Below, one piece after another: positions 31,231-41,127 of a stretch of DNA of 64,000 nucleotides. Source of the stretch: Dendrophyllia cribrosa (lineage: Eukaryota; Cnidaria; Anthozoa; Scleractinia; Dendrophylliidae). Position 1 is the first letter of the stretch. Each line of letters opens with the position of its first letter. Below the pieces are notes generated by a model. It searched no databases and had not been told where the DNA came from. It saw only the letters and a list, made by a program, of their open reading frames with translations. The position numbers were made by a program, and so were the translations under genes. The stretch is taken from assembly GCA_024195265.1 (NCBI GenBank), contig JAJLRJ010000001.1, forward strand, positions 53,489,202-53,553,201, in the 5' to 3' direction.

Positions 31231-32321
31231 CGAGAAATTTATCTTCTTGACTGATATATTTGTTTGAATTTCCTTGCCTTATATGGATGTAAACAGGCGC
31301 ACGTGTGTCTACGCCAGCAATTAGCTACTTCTTTATCTACCGTTTCTATTGCTGCGGTTTTTATTAAAGAGGCGTACAGGTTAGCGTTAGAGGTTTTTAG
31401 CAGAAAGAAAAAAGAGCGTGACATGGTTAACCTTCTTAATGTTAAAACTCAATGTTTGATCTGTTTATACTAAATGTACTCGTCTACATTCTTGAGAGTT
31501 TACAGAAAGTTTTTCCGCAGAATTAACATTGCAAACGCTTTATTCCCACCAAGTGTGTTCTTGAGGAACACATTTTGAAAACAACAAATGTATAGGCTTT
31601 TCTGTTCTTTGACTTTTCAGCCCTTTCTGTTCCTTGACTTTTCAGCCAATCACAGAGGGCGCAGCTTATATTATAAATTGTATATATCATAATACAGTAC
31701 ATATAAAGAGATGTAAATTGTGATTATTGTTGTATTTGTGCAAAACATCAAACATCTCGTGGCTCTTCACGCATAAGTCCTTGAAAAAAAAAACACGAGA
31801 GAGCATTCAGCCATCCACATACTTTTAGTACTAGAAGCTCATTAGTCCTTTTTAAGGGCGGTTGGATACAGTTTGCTCCGTAATGTATGCTGCTGACGCG
31901 GGTTAGCGCGCGTGCAAAGCCTGAGAAAACATGGCGGCAATACAGCAATCTTGTTATTGTGTTCAATGTGGATCGTGTTATGTAGCAGTCTGTTACATGT
32001 GAAAACGTTTACTGGATGGCTTAGATCTCATGTATGTACCCGCCACGGTTTTACAATGTATTCTCTTTGTTTGTGATCTATTATTTCCGTGTAGTCTATT
32101 GTTTAGTCTTTGTGGTGGGTATATACATGAGATCTCTGCCTACTGCATCACTGTATCACTAAAGACAGCAAAATCGATATATACCCTGCCTTTATGGGAC
32201 ATTTTTAACCCGTGAATACGCACAAGCGTAATGAAGGGGTTATCGATAACGGCGGCCAATTCAGTCGCTCGCTCGCATATCTACGTTAAAATAACAAAAT
32301 ATGACCAACGTAATTAGTCAA
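31231..32321. other. Stretch without supported gene
   Basis: Contains a 25-base direct duplication (TTTCTGTTCCTTGACTTTTC) near 31595-31650. The frames of 61-72 codons show no conserved motif. Confidence 0.4.
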
Positions 32322-32395
32322 ATCCTAGATGGTGCAATGTGTAAGCGATCAGACTACAGAGCGGAAGGACGCGAGTTCGAATCTCGTCAGGACGG
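32322..32395 (+). tRNA. tRNA-like sequence (pseudogene or SINE head)
   Basis: GCGAGTTCGAATCTCGT at 32371-32387 is a good T-arm with B box, preceded by an A-box-like TAGATGGTGCAATG. The acceptor strands do not pair (AATCCTA against CAGGACG), so it is not an intact tRNA. A T-rich tail follows. A tRNA-derived SINE or a decayed tRNA gene fits. Confidence 0.35.
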
Positions 32396-32551
32396 GTTAT
32401 TTTTTTCTTTTCGTTTTTTTTCGAACTGAAAATTACTGTTTTGCGTTCGACAAAAGTCGTTACATTTAATTTCCAAAAAACCCCGCAATATTGCGTTACC
32501 GCTCACTCGTTCCATTACTCAGCTGTAAACTTAGTGACGTAGTGCTTTGTA

Positions 32552-33110
32552 TTGTTACGAATGCGTTTCGTAACTGAGAACAACGTGAATCCCCGCGTAA
32601 ATTACAGAGAAGGTTGTGGCATAACCCCAATGAGTCTTGCTGTCTTGCACAAGAATAATGACTTGTGTAAATTTCTGGTTGAATCAGGAGCTAAATATTC
32701 CGGTCCACTCTTCACAAGTATTCCCTTTCCACTGTGTATGGCTGAAAGGCTACAGCATACTGAAATTCTGCAAATATTTGATGAAGATCAAGAAGATTCA
32801 GAGGATGAAAATGAACTTATCCGTAAGATGGATGGCACGTTTTCAAAAGGGTGCAGCAATGCAAGTAACACTGTTGACACTCACTCAGACATAAATCGTT
32901 CTTGTCCTGGATTTGTCACACCTGTGGTTGGGGATGTAGGTACCTGCAAAACAAACAATGCTGCTATGTCAAGGTCGGGTTCTTATTAGTGGGTTGGTCT
33001 TTGTTCTGGTGACCTTCACAACAAAGGCTACTTTTGTGAAGCAGCATTCAAAGTTCATGGATCATCTGGTCTCCATTACATCCTGCTAGAGGTCATGAAA
33101 CTGACCACTT
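32552..33110 (+). pseudogene. Ankyrin-repeat-like ORF with premature stop
   Basis: A 145-codon frame (32552-32989) with an ankyrin-type unit, GITPMSLAVLHKNNDLCKFLVESGA, followed by a shorter second unit (CMAERLQHTEILQIF) and an acidic stretch DEDQEDSEDENE. After the TAG at 32987-32989 the frame stays open for about 38 more codons (KGYFCEAAFKVHG), suggesting a nonsense mutation. The start codon is uncertain because no upstream exon is evident. Probably a decayed gene fragment between the duplicated units. Confidence 0.45.
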
Positions 33111-33203
33111 AAGTTTTAAGAACAAGAAGTTTCAGGAGAATAACCTCATTAAGGGGACACTGTCACGAGGGCGCATGCGCGAGTTTTTCGAATCGAAACT
33201 TGA

Positions 33204-33439
33204 AAAGTTCAGCCGTCGACTAGTGGCGGCGGTGGAGGGAAAAGAACCAATTCGGGACGGAAGAGGAAGTTCGAGGATCAAGCAGAATATAAGATAGCGT
33301 GGTCTAGAAACCACAAACGAATATATTTGGAAAATCGGATATTTAGGTCGTGGCTTCAGGCTAAATTCGATGCCGGGTATGAAGCTTCCAGTGACAGCGA
33401 CTTGGTCGCCCATTTGTTGTCGTTGGAATATCGTCGAAG
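33204..33439 (+). CDS. Exon-like open frame inside TTAA element
   Basis: An ATG-less frame of about 78 codons that ends at a good donor (CGAAG|GTATGCT): glycine run, basic GRKRKFEDQAEYKIAW, then KRIYLENRIFRSWLQAKFDAG and SDLVAHLLSLEYRRR. Its pattern (aromatic-W...then an SD..A..LL..Y helix) resembles a short N-terminal helix pair that precedes longer domains in many uncharacterised cnidarian proteins. Could be a transposase first exon or a captured host exon. Confidence 0.35.
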
Positions 33440-33552
33440 GTATGCTATGTTTTCATGACTTTGGCTTCAGTTTGCCCTCCTCAGAACGAGTGGCTCCTTG
33501 ACGGAACCAAAAAAATGAAAAATGAAAGGGAGTAAAGGAAAGAAAAATGATG

Positions 33553-33645
33553 AGCCTACGACACGAGGTATTCCCAGGCGGTCACCCATCCAAGTACTAA
33601 CCTCGCCCGACAGGGCTTAACTTCGGTAATCGGACGAGAACCGGC
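33553..33645 (-). rRNA. 5S rRNA gene, 3' three quarters
   Basis: On the minus strand: CCGATTACCGAAGTTAAGCC, then GGTTAGTACTTGGATGGGTG, then ACCGCCTGGGAATACC and GTCGTAGGC. These are the A-box and C-box internal promoter regions and 3' end of metazoan 5S rRNA; the first ~30 bases do not match. A T5 run (possible Pol III stop) begins about 7 bases past the end. Either a 5S pseudogene or the head of a 5S-derived SINE. Confidence 0.75.
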
Positions 33646-33675
33646 GCATGTCAACCCGTGACAGTGTCCCTTTAA

Positions 33676-36062
33676 AGTGAGAGAGGCAGTTCGTGATGTC
33701 TGCAAGGCGTATGGTATAGCCGCGGCTGTAGAATTCTCAGCGAGTGACTCATTTCCAACACAACAAGAGCTACGGGGTGTTTCAGATGCAAGTGGTTTGC
33801 TTCTGGAGAGATTTAAGGATTGGATTTTAGAATAATCTGCAGCTGATACTGCTTTCCAACACCGAGCTATGGAAAGCCGATTGGTGCAAAATTCAAGAAA
33901 CAAATTCAGCTTCAAGGCCAACTAAGTTTCTTTCAAGACCAACAAAGTTTCTTTCAAGGCCAACAAAGTTTCTTTCAAGGCCAACAAAGTTTCTTTCAAG
34001 CCAACAAAGTTTCTTTCAAGTCCAACAAACTTTCTTTCAAGGCCAACACCAAAGTTTCTTTCAAGGCCAACACCAAAGTTTCTTTCAAGGCCAACAAATT
34101 TTCTTTTAAGGCCAACAAAGTTTCTTTCAAGGCCAAGGGGAAAAAAGATTCAAACTCAATAAAATCAATGCCCGTTCAACAAAGTTTTTTTTTTAAGATC
34201 AAGACTGATATCCATCCAAGCTCATCAAAAAGAAATTCACAAGCAAGCACCTTTTGGTAGCTTTCTACAAATTGCTATCACGCTCAAGACAGTCAAAATG
34301 ATGATCAACAATCGAAATGCATTGTCAACAATCCCTCCAAATGCTGTCAACAAGAAATATCCCATAATGCAATGCGCTATTGTCGTCCGCGTGTGAAACA
34401 ACATGGCGGAAGGAAGCCGGCTGGAGGAAATGGTACGAAGATGTGTGCGCGAGGAACTAGTTAATTCAAGGGAACGGAACTCGACACAGACGTTAGTAAA
34501 TAGAACAAGAGGCTACACTGGTAGCCTATACTCATGCGCTTGCATAAGAAAGTTTTACGGTTTATTTTAAATGGGTCACGCACCCCTTCCCTCTCAACGA
34601 ATTTTGCGTGATACACCAAAGAACTCGCCGTAAATATGATTCATTGATTCTTGATCAAATCCACACTCGTCTATAAATATTTTCCAAACAGTGACTTCTT
34701 TCTGTTACATTTGAAAAGACTACTTTTAAAAGCAGAAATAAGTAAACGACTGGCTATTTTTTAATTTTAGCAATTCTCAAAAACAGTAAGACTTATTATT
34801 ACGCGACCGTCTGTTGACAACTGTACTCGCTTTGAATATTTAATTTATTGATTCCCGATGAAATACACTCGTCTTTTTATTTCCCAAACCATGACTTCTT
34901 TACGTTACATTTAAAAACACTACTTTTAGAAGCAATGAAATCAGTAAATTAAACGACCGGGCTATCTTTTTAATTTTAGCGAGGTGACGCGCGTGAAGTT
35001 AATTAGGTCTTGTTTTGTTTACATAATATCAGATATTATTACGACTGAATTTGAGCACGTTTCGGCCTGACAGTTTATAAACATTTCTCCAAACCTAACG
35101 GGAACACAAACAAAAAGTCAATCACAAATTGATATCAACATGAATTCCCATCGACAAATCTAACTTCTTTTATGGTGAAGTACCTCGGCTTGACTCGGTT
35201 GCTAGAAAATTCTTTAAAACTCCTCTTCTTCGAAAGAAACAGCCCCGCATTGAATAAAAAAATGAATGAAGTTTTCGTCGCTTAAAGCTCTCCTTTTTCT
35301 CCACTACGACGGCTTCTGAGTATTCTTTAAAGCCTTCTCTTTCCATTTTGAATATTTTAAAAGTGTGTTATTACTCCGATAAGACAAAACTATGGTTTTG
35401 AAAACCAAGCACATTGCCGAGCGCGGCAGTCATTTCTGTATTAACTACTAATGTGGGCTTGATATTAACGAATGTTTCTGAATTTATCTTAAAATGTACC
35501 AAAAGGTGCTTGCTTGTGAATTTCTTCTTGTTGAGCTTGGATGGATATCAGTCTTGATCTTCAAAAAAAAACCTTTGTTGAACGGGAATTGATTTTATTG
35601 AGTTTGAATCTTTTTTTCCCCTTGGCCTTGAAAGAAACTTTGTTGGCCTTGAAAGAAACTTTGTTGGCCTTGAAAGAAACTTTGTTGGCCTTGAAAGGAA
35701 CTTTGTTGGCCTTGAAAGAAATTTGTTGGCCTTGAAAGAAACTTTGTTGGCCTTAAAAGAAACTTTGTTGGCCTTGAAAGAAACTTTGTTGGCCTTGAAG
35801 CTGAATTTGTTTCTTGAATTTTGCACCAATCGGCTTTCCATACCCCCGAGCTACTGCATTTTGATACTTCAACAGCATATGGTGATGGGTATGCACGAGA
35901 AGTAGTGTACCAGACCCAGTTGCCAATCTATGCCCAACTCGGATTTAGGAATTATTACACTGAAGTTTTCCGTCACGTTGTCAATTTCCTTGCCAAATGG
36001 CCGCTGGCGACAAGAAGACTTTTGCAACAGAACTGTTCTGTCAACCTGAGTGGAAAGAAAGG
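33676..36062 (+). pseudogene. DUF6589-like gene fragment, split by a foldback
   Basis: To the right of the foldback (35842-36062) the frame reads HFDTSTAYGDGYAREVVYQ, then FRNYYTEVFRHVVNF and AKWPLATRRLLQQNCSVNLS. This matches my memory of the conserved end of DUF6589 proteins (NYY.EV..HV..F...WP...R.LL..NCS.NL.GK). To the left (33676-33868) an open stretch reads AVRDVCKAYGIAAAVEFS up to a TAA. The two may come from one gene or two. Truncated at both ends. Confidence 0.45.
33869..35841. mobile_element. Foldback element with minisatellite arms
   Basis: Ends ATGGAAAGCCGATTGG and its complement. Each arm contains tandem 21-base units (AAAGTTTCTTTCAAGGCCAAC, about ten at left 33925-34135, eight at right 35625-35800) and a unique 120-base part (34137-34260 versus 35500-35620). 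The 1.2 kb centre is AT-rich without a supported gene. Flanks ACACCGAGCT and ACCCCCGAGCT look like an imperfect 9-11 base target duplication, which would suit MULE/FB-type elements. Confidence 0.75.
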
Positions 36063-36345
36063 CCAGGCTCCCGCTCTTTCGCTCTTCCCATCGTTCCCCG
36101 CGCTCCCATTTTGTCTTTTACTGTTCTTTACTGATAGGAGCCTCTGCGGAGAGAGCGATCGGTCCCTTAGCGTACGGTTGCAAATTTGTTCGGGTAGATT
36201 TCCCACGATCAAATAAGCCTTCCGCTTCTTCATTGTTAAAATGACAGAACTATTAAACCAGCTGGGCACTGCAGTAAACTAGCAAGAAGAATTTCAACTG
36301 ATGCAAGGCAAATTCGCAACAAAAGCGAACAAGTTGTTCGCAATC

Positions 36346-36738
36346 TTAAGCCTGGTTTCCATATAATCGCAAGGATCGCAGCGATCGCAGAAAAAAGTGT
36401 TGTGCGACCCTTGCGATCATATGGAAACCAAAAACTTTGCGATCCTTGCGATTGCGATCGCAGAGATAGAAAAATTTCTATCTCTGCGATCCTTGCGATC
36501 CTTGCGATCGAGAGGTTTTTATATGGAAACCATTCTTGCGATGCTTGCGATCCAAAATGTCCCAGAAAGCATTGCACTCCTAAGCCTTGTATCCCATAAT
36601 GCACTTAAAGTTTATCGGATCCAGGCCTACTCGACGTTTCCTTGCGATCGCTGTGATCATATGGAAACCTGAGGTCTTAGCGATCGCAAGGATCGCAACG
36701 ATTGCACGATCGTTGCCATTATATGGAAACCAGGCTTT
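36346..36738. mobile_element. GCGATCGC-rich TTAA element, copy 1
   Basis: Ends TTAAGCCTGGTTTCCATATAATCGC and AT.ATATGGAAACCAGGCTT. Interior dense in GCGATCGC, ATCGCAAGG and ATCGCAACG. The four copies at 36346, 37444, 39695 and 40345 have TTAA at one or both borders. Confidence 0.8.
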
Positions 36739-37076
36739 ATAGGAATTAACGTGAAATAAATTAAATAGCAAAAAAGTTCCTTTATCTTATTAGTTTTTCT
36801 TAGAATACAGCAGTTTTCATTCGTCAAGAAAAATTCTCAAATTTTGCGAAATTGTAAGCAAAATTTTCAATTTTAAAAGGAATCTATGCGAACAAACTTG
36901 TTATGGTGGAAACAACTTGCAGAAAAACTTAATTCAATTCACAAAATGTCTTCTATAATATATAATTATGCTTTATCCCAACAGCGTACCTTGTTAGTTT
37001 ATAACGGAGCAGTTTTCATTATTTTTAATATTACGAAACATCCTTTTAACGGATATTTCGAGCCAGATGTTCAGTT

Positions 37077-37281
37077 TTAAGAGCAATAGACAAATTCGGC
37101 TAACGCATTGTTGTACCCAATTCGAACCTTCTGGGAATAAGATTCTTTGTTCACAATATTTCCATACAATTTCCATGTCAATGCTTCATTGATATGGAAG
37201 TATGACGAACAAAGAGTTCTAATCCCAAAAGGTTTGAATTGGGTACAACAATGCGTTAGCCGAATTTGTCTGTATCCACAG
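37077..37281. repeat. Inverted repeat, 75-base arms
   Basis: GACAAATTCGGCTAACGCAT at 37089 reappears inverted as ATGCGTTAGCCGAATTTGTC at 37251-37270, with matching sequence toward a centre near 37180. Confidence 0.85.
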
Positions 37282-37443
37282 AGAATCTACGTGAACAAAT
37301 TTGCAACAGAACGCCAGCAAGTTGGTCGCGACGTTTGCAGATTGCTCTGAGCAAACTCAATCAAAATACCAATGTTGCGGTGGAAGTTTGCAAAGTAGCA
37401 AGGAAAAGAACATCCGGTTTGACTGTATTATTTATTAGGGAGC

Positions 37444-37811
37444 TTAAAGCCTGGTTTCCGTATAATCGCAACGATTGCAGCGATCGTTACGATCGACGAT
37501 CGCTGCGATTCTTGCTATATATCCTTGCGATAGCTAAGACCTCAGGTTTCCATACGATCGCAGCGATCGCAAGGAAACGTCGAGTAGGCCTGGATCCGAT
37601 AAACTTTAAGTGCATTATGGGATACAAGGCTTTGGTGTGCAATGCTTTCTGGGACATTTTGGATCGCAAGAGTGGTTTCCATATAAAAACCTCTCGATCG
37701 CAAGGATCGCAAAGTTTTTGGTTTCGATATGATCACAAGGGTCGCACAACACTTTTTTCTGCGATCGCTGCGATCCTTGCGATCCTTGCGATTATATGGA
37801 AACCAGGCTTA
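37444..37811. mobile_element. GCGATCGC-rich TTAA element, copy 2
   Basis: In opposite orientation to copy 1, both sharing a 130-base central part (AAAATGTCCCAGAAAGCATT in copy 1, its complement here). TTAA at both borders (37444-37447, 37808-37811). It sits inside the left end of the 3.3 kb element. Confidence 0.85.
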
Positions 37812-38372
37812 AGCAACGACGACGGCAACGCCAAGGAAAACGTCACTTGAAAAAAGTATTCGCGCCATTTTAAACTACTTTGCAGATGCTCCAATTTGTT
37901 TAGTTGTCTAATGTGACTGGATTGTCCTGAAGCTGAATTTGAAGGGATGGCTTTCCAGTTCAATAGTAAACTATTCTCAACGGTCTCGTTCACACCTATT
38001 GTTGAGTATGGGTACCAACAGTCTCTTGTAGAATATAACCCTAAAAACATTGGAATGGGTCTCAAAAACGAGCACGGGACATAGCCAACCTCAAAGAGAG
38101 AGAAATGCCACTCTAAAAAACCCAAACTAAAAAGGAAGAGCAACTAAGATGCAGGGAAAGCAGAGACAAAAATTAAAGTCTTTTAAATGGTTAAGGCCCG
38201 AATATAAACTGGTTGAAGAGGAGACATGAAACATCTGAGGACAATAGATCTGAAGGGGAGCCCCCACGAAGAACTTCTGCAAATCTTGTGTAATGTGGGC
38301 GTTGTTTGCCATCTCCTGGGCCTGAGGTAAAGGGAGCCCCTTGTAATCCAACCACCTTGGACAGTTACAGAA

Positions 38373-38622
38373 CCAAAGGGCGAAACGTTCAAAGCAGGGC
38401 GAACAAATATTAAATTTGTAAACAGCCCGCAAACGCCCAAAGAGCAATCGGTAAAGGCAGGGCGAACAAATACAAGATTTATAAAGAGCCCGCAAAACGC
38501 CCAAAGGGCGAAGTGTTCAAAGCAGGGCGAACAAATATCAAATTTATAAAACAGCCCGCAAAACGCCCAATGAAAGGGCGAAACGTTCAGAGCAGGGCGA
38601 ACAAATATCAAATTTATAAACA
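38373..38622. repeat. Minisatellite, four units of about 62 bases
   Basis: AAAGGGCGAAACGTTCAAAG, CAGGGCGAACAAATAT, and AGCCCGCAAA recur in order four times with indels. Not a CRISPR array: units are contiguous, degenerate and have no unique spacers. Confidence 0.85.
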
Positions 38623-38745
38623 TAAGAATAAAAGGCAGCCCGGTTTAACAATATATTGAATACAAGTAAACGAGGACGAAACAGGAGGGAAAGGAAACAG
38701 ATATAACTGAACAAAGTTGGCAAACCTCAAGAGAGATTCCATCAG

Positions 38746-38886
38746 CTAATGCAGCGCCTTGTGCTGCGCCTTGGGTGGTTCAGGGTGTAAAACAGCGTCG
38801 TTTTGAGGTGGAGCTGGTGGTAATACGTTGGGAAGGACAGCTTGGGCTTGAGGGACAGCATTTGCTGGTATTTGAAGTTCAACCAT
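38746..38886 (-). CDS. 46-codon proline-rich ORF, retroelement-like start
   Basis: Minus-strand ATG to TAG: MVELQIPANAVPQAQA, then VLPNVLPPAPPQND. Short P/Q-rich starts of this kind occur in gag proteins of LTR elements. No neighbouring domain supports it. Confidence 0.2.
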   Translation of the reverse strand: MVELQIPANAVPQAQAVLPNVLPPAPPQNDAVLHPEPPKAQHKALH

Positions 38887-38987
38887 GCTGAATAGCGGCT
38901 TGGCTGCTTCGAGAGAATGGCATTATTCCTTTGTTCACTCTTTCTTTTATATGTGCGAGGTGCGACCGCTGAGCATAGAGAAAGGAA

Positions 38988-39154
38988 AATAGACCATATC
39001 CGATATATTAAAATTCATACTTGGCTCCGAGGCTTAGGGGAATAAAACAAAAGAAATTAATTATTCATCTCTGAACCTCGATGTGATTTCTTTTGTTTTA
39101 TTCCCCTAAGCCTCGGAGCCAAGTATGAATTTTAATATATCGGAATTGGTCTAT
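38988..39154. repeat. Near-perfect palindrome, about 70-base arms
   Basis: AATTCATACTTGGCTCCGAG is met by CTCGGAGCCAAGTATGAATT, with matching flanks (TAGACCATATCCGATATATT versus its complement). Confidence 0.9.
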
Positions 39155-39317
39155 TAACCGTCGTCTGCGTCGTGTGTTCACGTTCTCCACAAAACCTATA
39201 ATTTGATCATTTCACGTTGTTGTTTTGCAGGGAACGGCAAAGAAATGTACCAAAATGTAAAAAGCACATGCAGAGGCATTAGGCCGGTTCACACTAGGGA
39301 CCAAAGTGTACTTGAAG

Positions 39318-39467
39318 TAATATATCAAACACGAGGAACAGTGTTTCATCAGATTTCCAAACACCGCGAAGTGGGTGAGAAAAACGAGGCGCAGCCGAGT
39401 TTTTTTCACCCACTTCAAAGTGTTTGGAAATCTGATGAAACACTGATTCGAGTGTTTGATATAGCTT
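39318..39467. repeat. Hairpin element, about 60-base arms
   Basis: ATATCAAACACGAGGAACAG and CAGTGTTTCATCAGATTTCC at left are inverted at right. The units at 30866-31000 share GAAACACTGTGTCTCATGTT-like sequence with it. Confidence 0.75.
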
Positions 39468-39694
39468 CTCAAACTGATCGTTAAATGCGGAGAAAACGAA
39501 GAAATAAAATCGCCAAAATCTATGCAAATTAAGAAACGATTTCAAAACCTCCTTCACGGTAGTGATTTCCTTTGTGTTCTCGTCATGAATTATTAATGAG
39601 TTTGAGAAGTACACTTGGAAATCAAGTAGAATTGAGGTCTGCTTTGGAAAGACGAGACAATAGATTTTCAGGCATGACTGCGCACAGCGTGTGT

Positions 39695-39999
39695 TTAAGC
39701 CTGGTTTCCATATAATCGCAACGATCGCAGCGATCGTTACGATCGACGATCGCTTTTGATTCTTGCGACCCTTGCGATCATATGGAAACCAAAACGTTGC
39801 GATCGTTGCGATCCTTGCGATTGCGATCGTAGAGATGGAAAAATTTCTATCTCTGCGATCGCAATCGCAACGGATCGCAACGATCTCAAGAATCGCAACG
39901 TTTTGGTTTCCACATGATCGCAAGAATCGCAGCGATCGTCGATCGTAACGATCGCTGCGATCGTTGCGATCGTTGCAATTATATGGAAACCAAGCTTAA
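39695..39999. mobile_element. GCGATCGC-rich TTAA element, copy 3
   Basis: TTAAGCCTGGTTTCCATATA at left, TATATGGAAACCAAGCTTAA at right; interior is an almost continuous inverted repeat of ATCGCAACGATCGCAGCGAT type. Confidence 0.85.
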
Positions 40000-40344
40000 G
40001 GGGTAGACCTTACTTTGAAGTGCACTTGGATCCTTTTGTTTCACGCATATCGCCAGGGCAACAAAGAAACCAAAAAGTGCGGTCATTAAAACGTTCACAC
40101 TCCAAGTGCGCGAGCTACACTTGGGTGATTCCGCACAAATCAACAGCACGTGCCATTCAAAAAGACGTTTTTAATAAAAAAAGGAGGGACATATGGAGCT
40201 TTTAGAAAACGAACTACTGCAAATTATTTAACTTTTTAATTACATTCAGCTGATATTTATTTGTACCTCTTTGATACATGTTACAATGAGATTTAAACGT
40301 GTAAATAAATCAGATAAGTGCTTCTATTGAAACGTAAGTCAGAC

Positions 40345-40622
40345 TTAAGCCTCAGCTGGTTTCCATATAATCGCAACGATCGCAGCGATCGTTACGATCG
40401 ACGATCGCTGCGATTCTTGCGACCCTTGCGATTGCGATCGCAGAGATAGAAATTTTTCTATCTCTGCGATCGCAATCGCAACGGATCGCTACGATCGCAA
40501 CGATCGCAACGTGTTGGTTTCCATATGATCGCAAGGGTCGCAAGAATCCGCAGCGACCGTCGACCGTATCGATCGCTGCGATTATAGTCATTATATGGAA
40601 ACCAGGACTTAGAAAACGCTCT
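40345..40622. mobile_element. GCGATCGC-rich TTAA element, copy 4
   Basis: Shorter copy with a small change at the left end (GCCTCAGCTGG) and right end (CCAGGACTTAG). Central part equals copy 3. Confidence 0.8.
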
Positions 40623-40785
40623 CCGCAGAAAGGAGTTCGACACTACAAATACGTACTAAGTGCACTTCAAGTGCACTTAAGAGCCCGAGTGAGAACCGGC
40701 CTATTGTTTTCGCTCATTAAATCTATTGTTTTCTGCCGTTCTCGCTGCCATCGCCGTCGTGGTTGCTCAAGCTCCCTAATAATAA

Positions 40786-40831
40786 TGACGTCACCAGCGT
40801 CTTCAGTATAATGACGTCATGGGATTTTCCC
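40786..40831 (+). promoter_or_regulatory. Gene C upstream cassette: two CRE palindromes and a kB site
   Basis: TGACGTCA at 40786-40793 and 40812-40819 and GGGATTTTCCC at 40821-40831. The last is a full match to the kB consensus. Site order and spacing match genes A and B, while sequence farther upstream has been replaced by a transposon end. Confidence 0.65.
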
Positions 40832-40922
40832 AGAGTTTCCGAGAGGCGCTTTGCTATGCCGACAACATTGGGATTTCGTATTTTATTTCATATCTGAACA
40901 AAAACTGTCACAAACAAAGACG

Positions 40923-41127
40923 ATGTGGAGTAAGAGGGATTATGAGCCACTAAGTACGCAAGAGACAGATAAAGGTGAAGGAGTGAAGAGTAAATTCGCA
41001 TCAAACCCTTGCAATTGCTCTGCTTGCATTTGTAAGTTTATGTTGCTGGCTATTTTGCTGATTTTGGCTGGAACTCTTATTATCAAATGCATATTTCAAT
41101 CGAGAAGTACGTCACCGGAAACCAAAG
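40923..41127 (+). CDS. Gene C exon 1: tail and membrane anchor
   Basis: 68 codons plus one base, donor AAAG|GTATGA. MWSKRDYEPLSTQETDKGEG has the Y-x-x-L sorting pattern and lacks the first 29 codons of B because of the ATG to CTG change. The frame is open upstream of 40923, so non-ATG initiation is possible. Four cysteines (CNCSACIC) directly precede or enter the helix and could be palmitoylated. Confidence 0.75.

Larger units (their letters stand above)
33149..33675. mobile_element. TTAA-flanked element with 5S rRNA and exon-like content
   Basis: GGGACACTGTCACG at the left and CGTGACAGTGTCCC at the right, with TTAA at 33149-33152 and 33672-33675. Contains an exon-like open frame (33204-33439) and a partial 5S rRNA gene on the minus strand (33553-33645). 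It separates the ankyrin fragment from more gene-like sequence. Confidence 0.8.
39280..40702. mobile_element. TIR element (AGGCCGGTTCACACT ends) with nested copies
   Basis: AGGCCGGTTCACACTAGGG at left and GAGTGAGAACCGGCCT at right. Also shared inside the arms: AAGTGCACTT. It contains a hairpin (39318-39467) and GCGATCGC copies 3 and 4. TA flanks both ends. Confidence 0.6.
37434..40780. mobile_element. 3.3 kb TIR element hosting nested elements, next to gene C promoter
   Basis: TTAGGGAGCTTAA (left, then AGCAACGACGACGGC after the nested copy at 37444-37811) and GCCGTCGTGGTTGCTCAAGC...TCCCTAA at the right are the same terminus inverted. The right end stops five bases before the first CRE of gene C. 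No transposase was recognised; most of the inside is other elements. Confidence 0.6.

Noticed and set aside
32322..32395. Functional tRNA gene
   Set aside because: Good B box and T-arm, but acceptor strands do not pair and no clear anticodon stem; kept only as tRNA-like.
36397..36672. ORFs within the GCGATCGC elements
   Set aside because: Frames are translations of simple repeated words (ILAIAIAE type) and appear on both strands.
38373..38622. Possible CRISPR-like array
   Set aside because: Units are contiguous and degenerate, with no constant-repeat/unique-spacer alternation, in a eukaryotic context. The same holds for 47225-48345.
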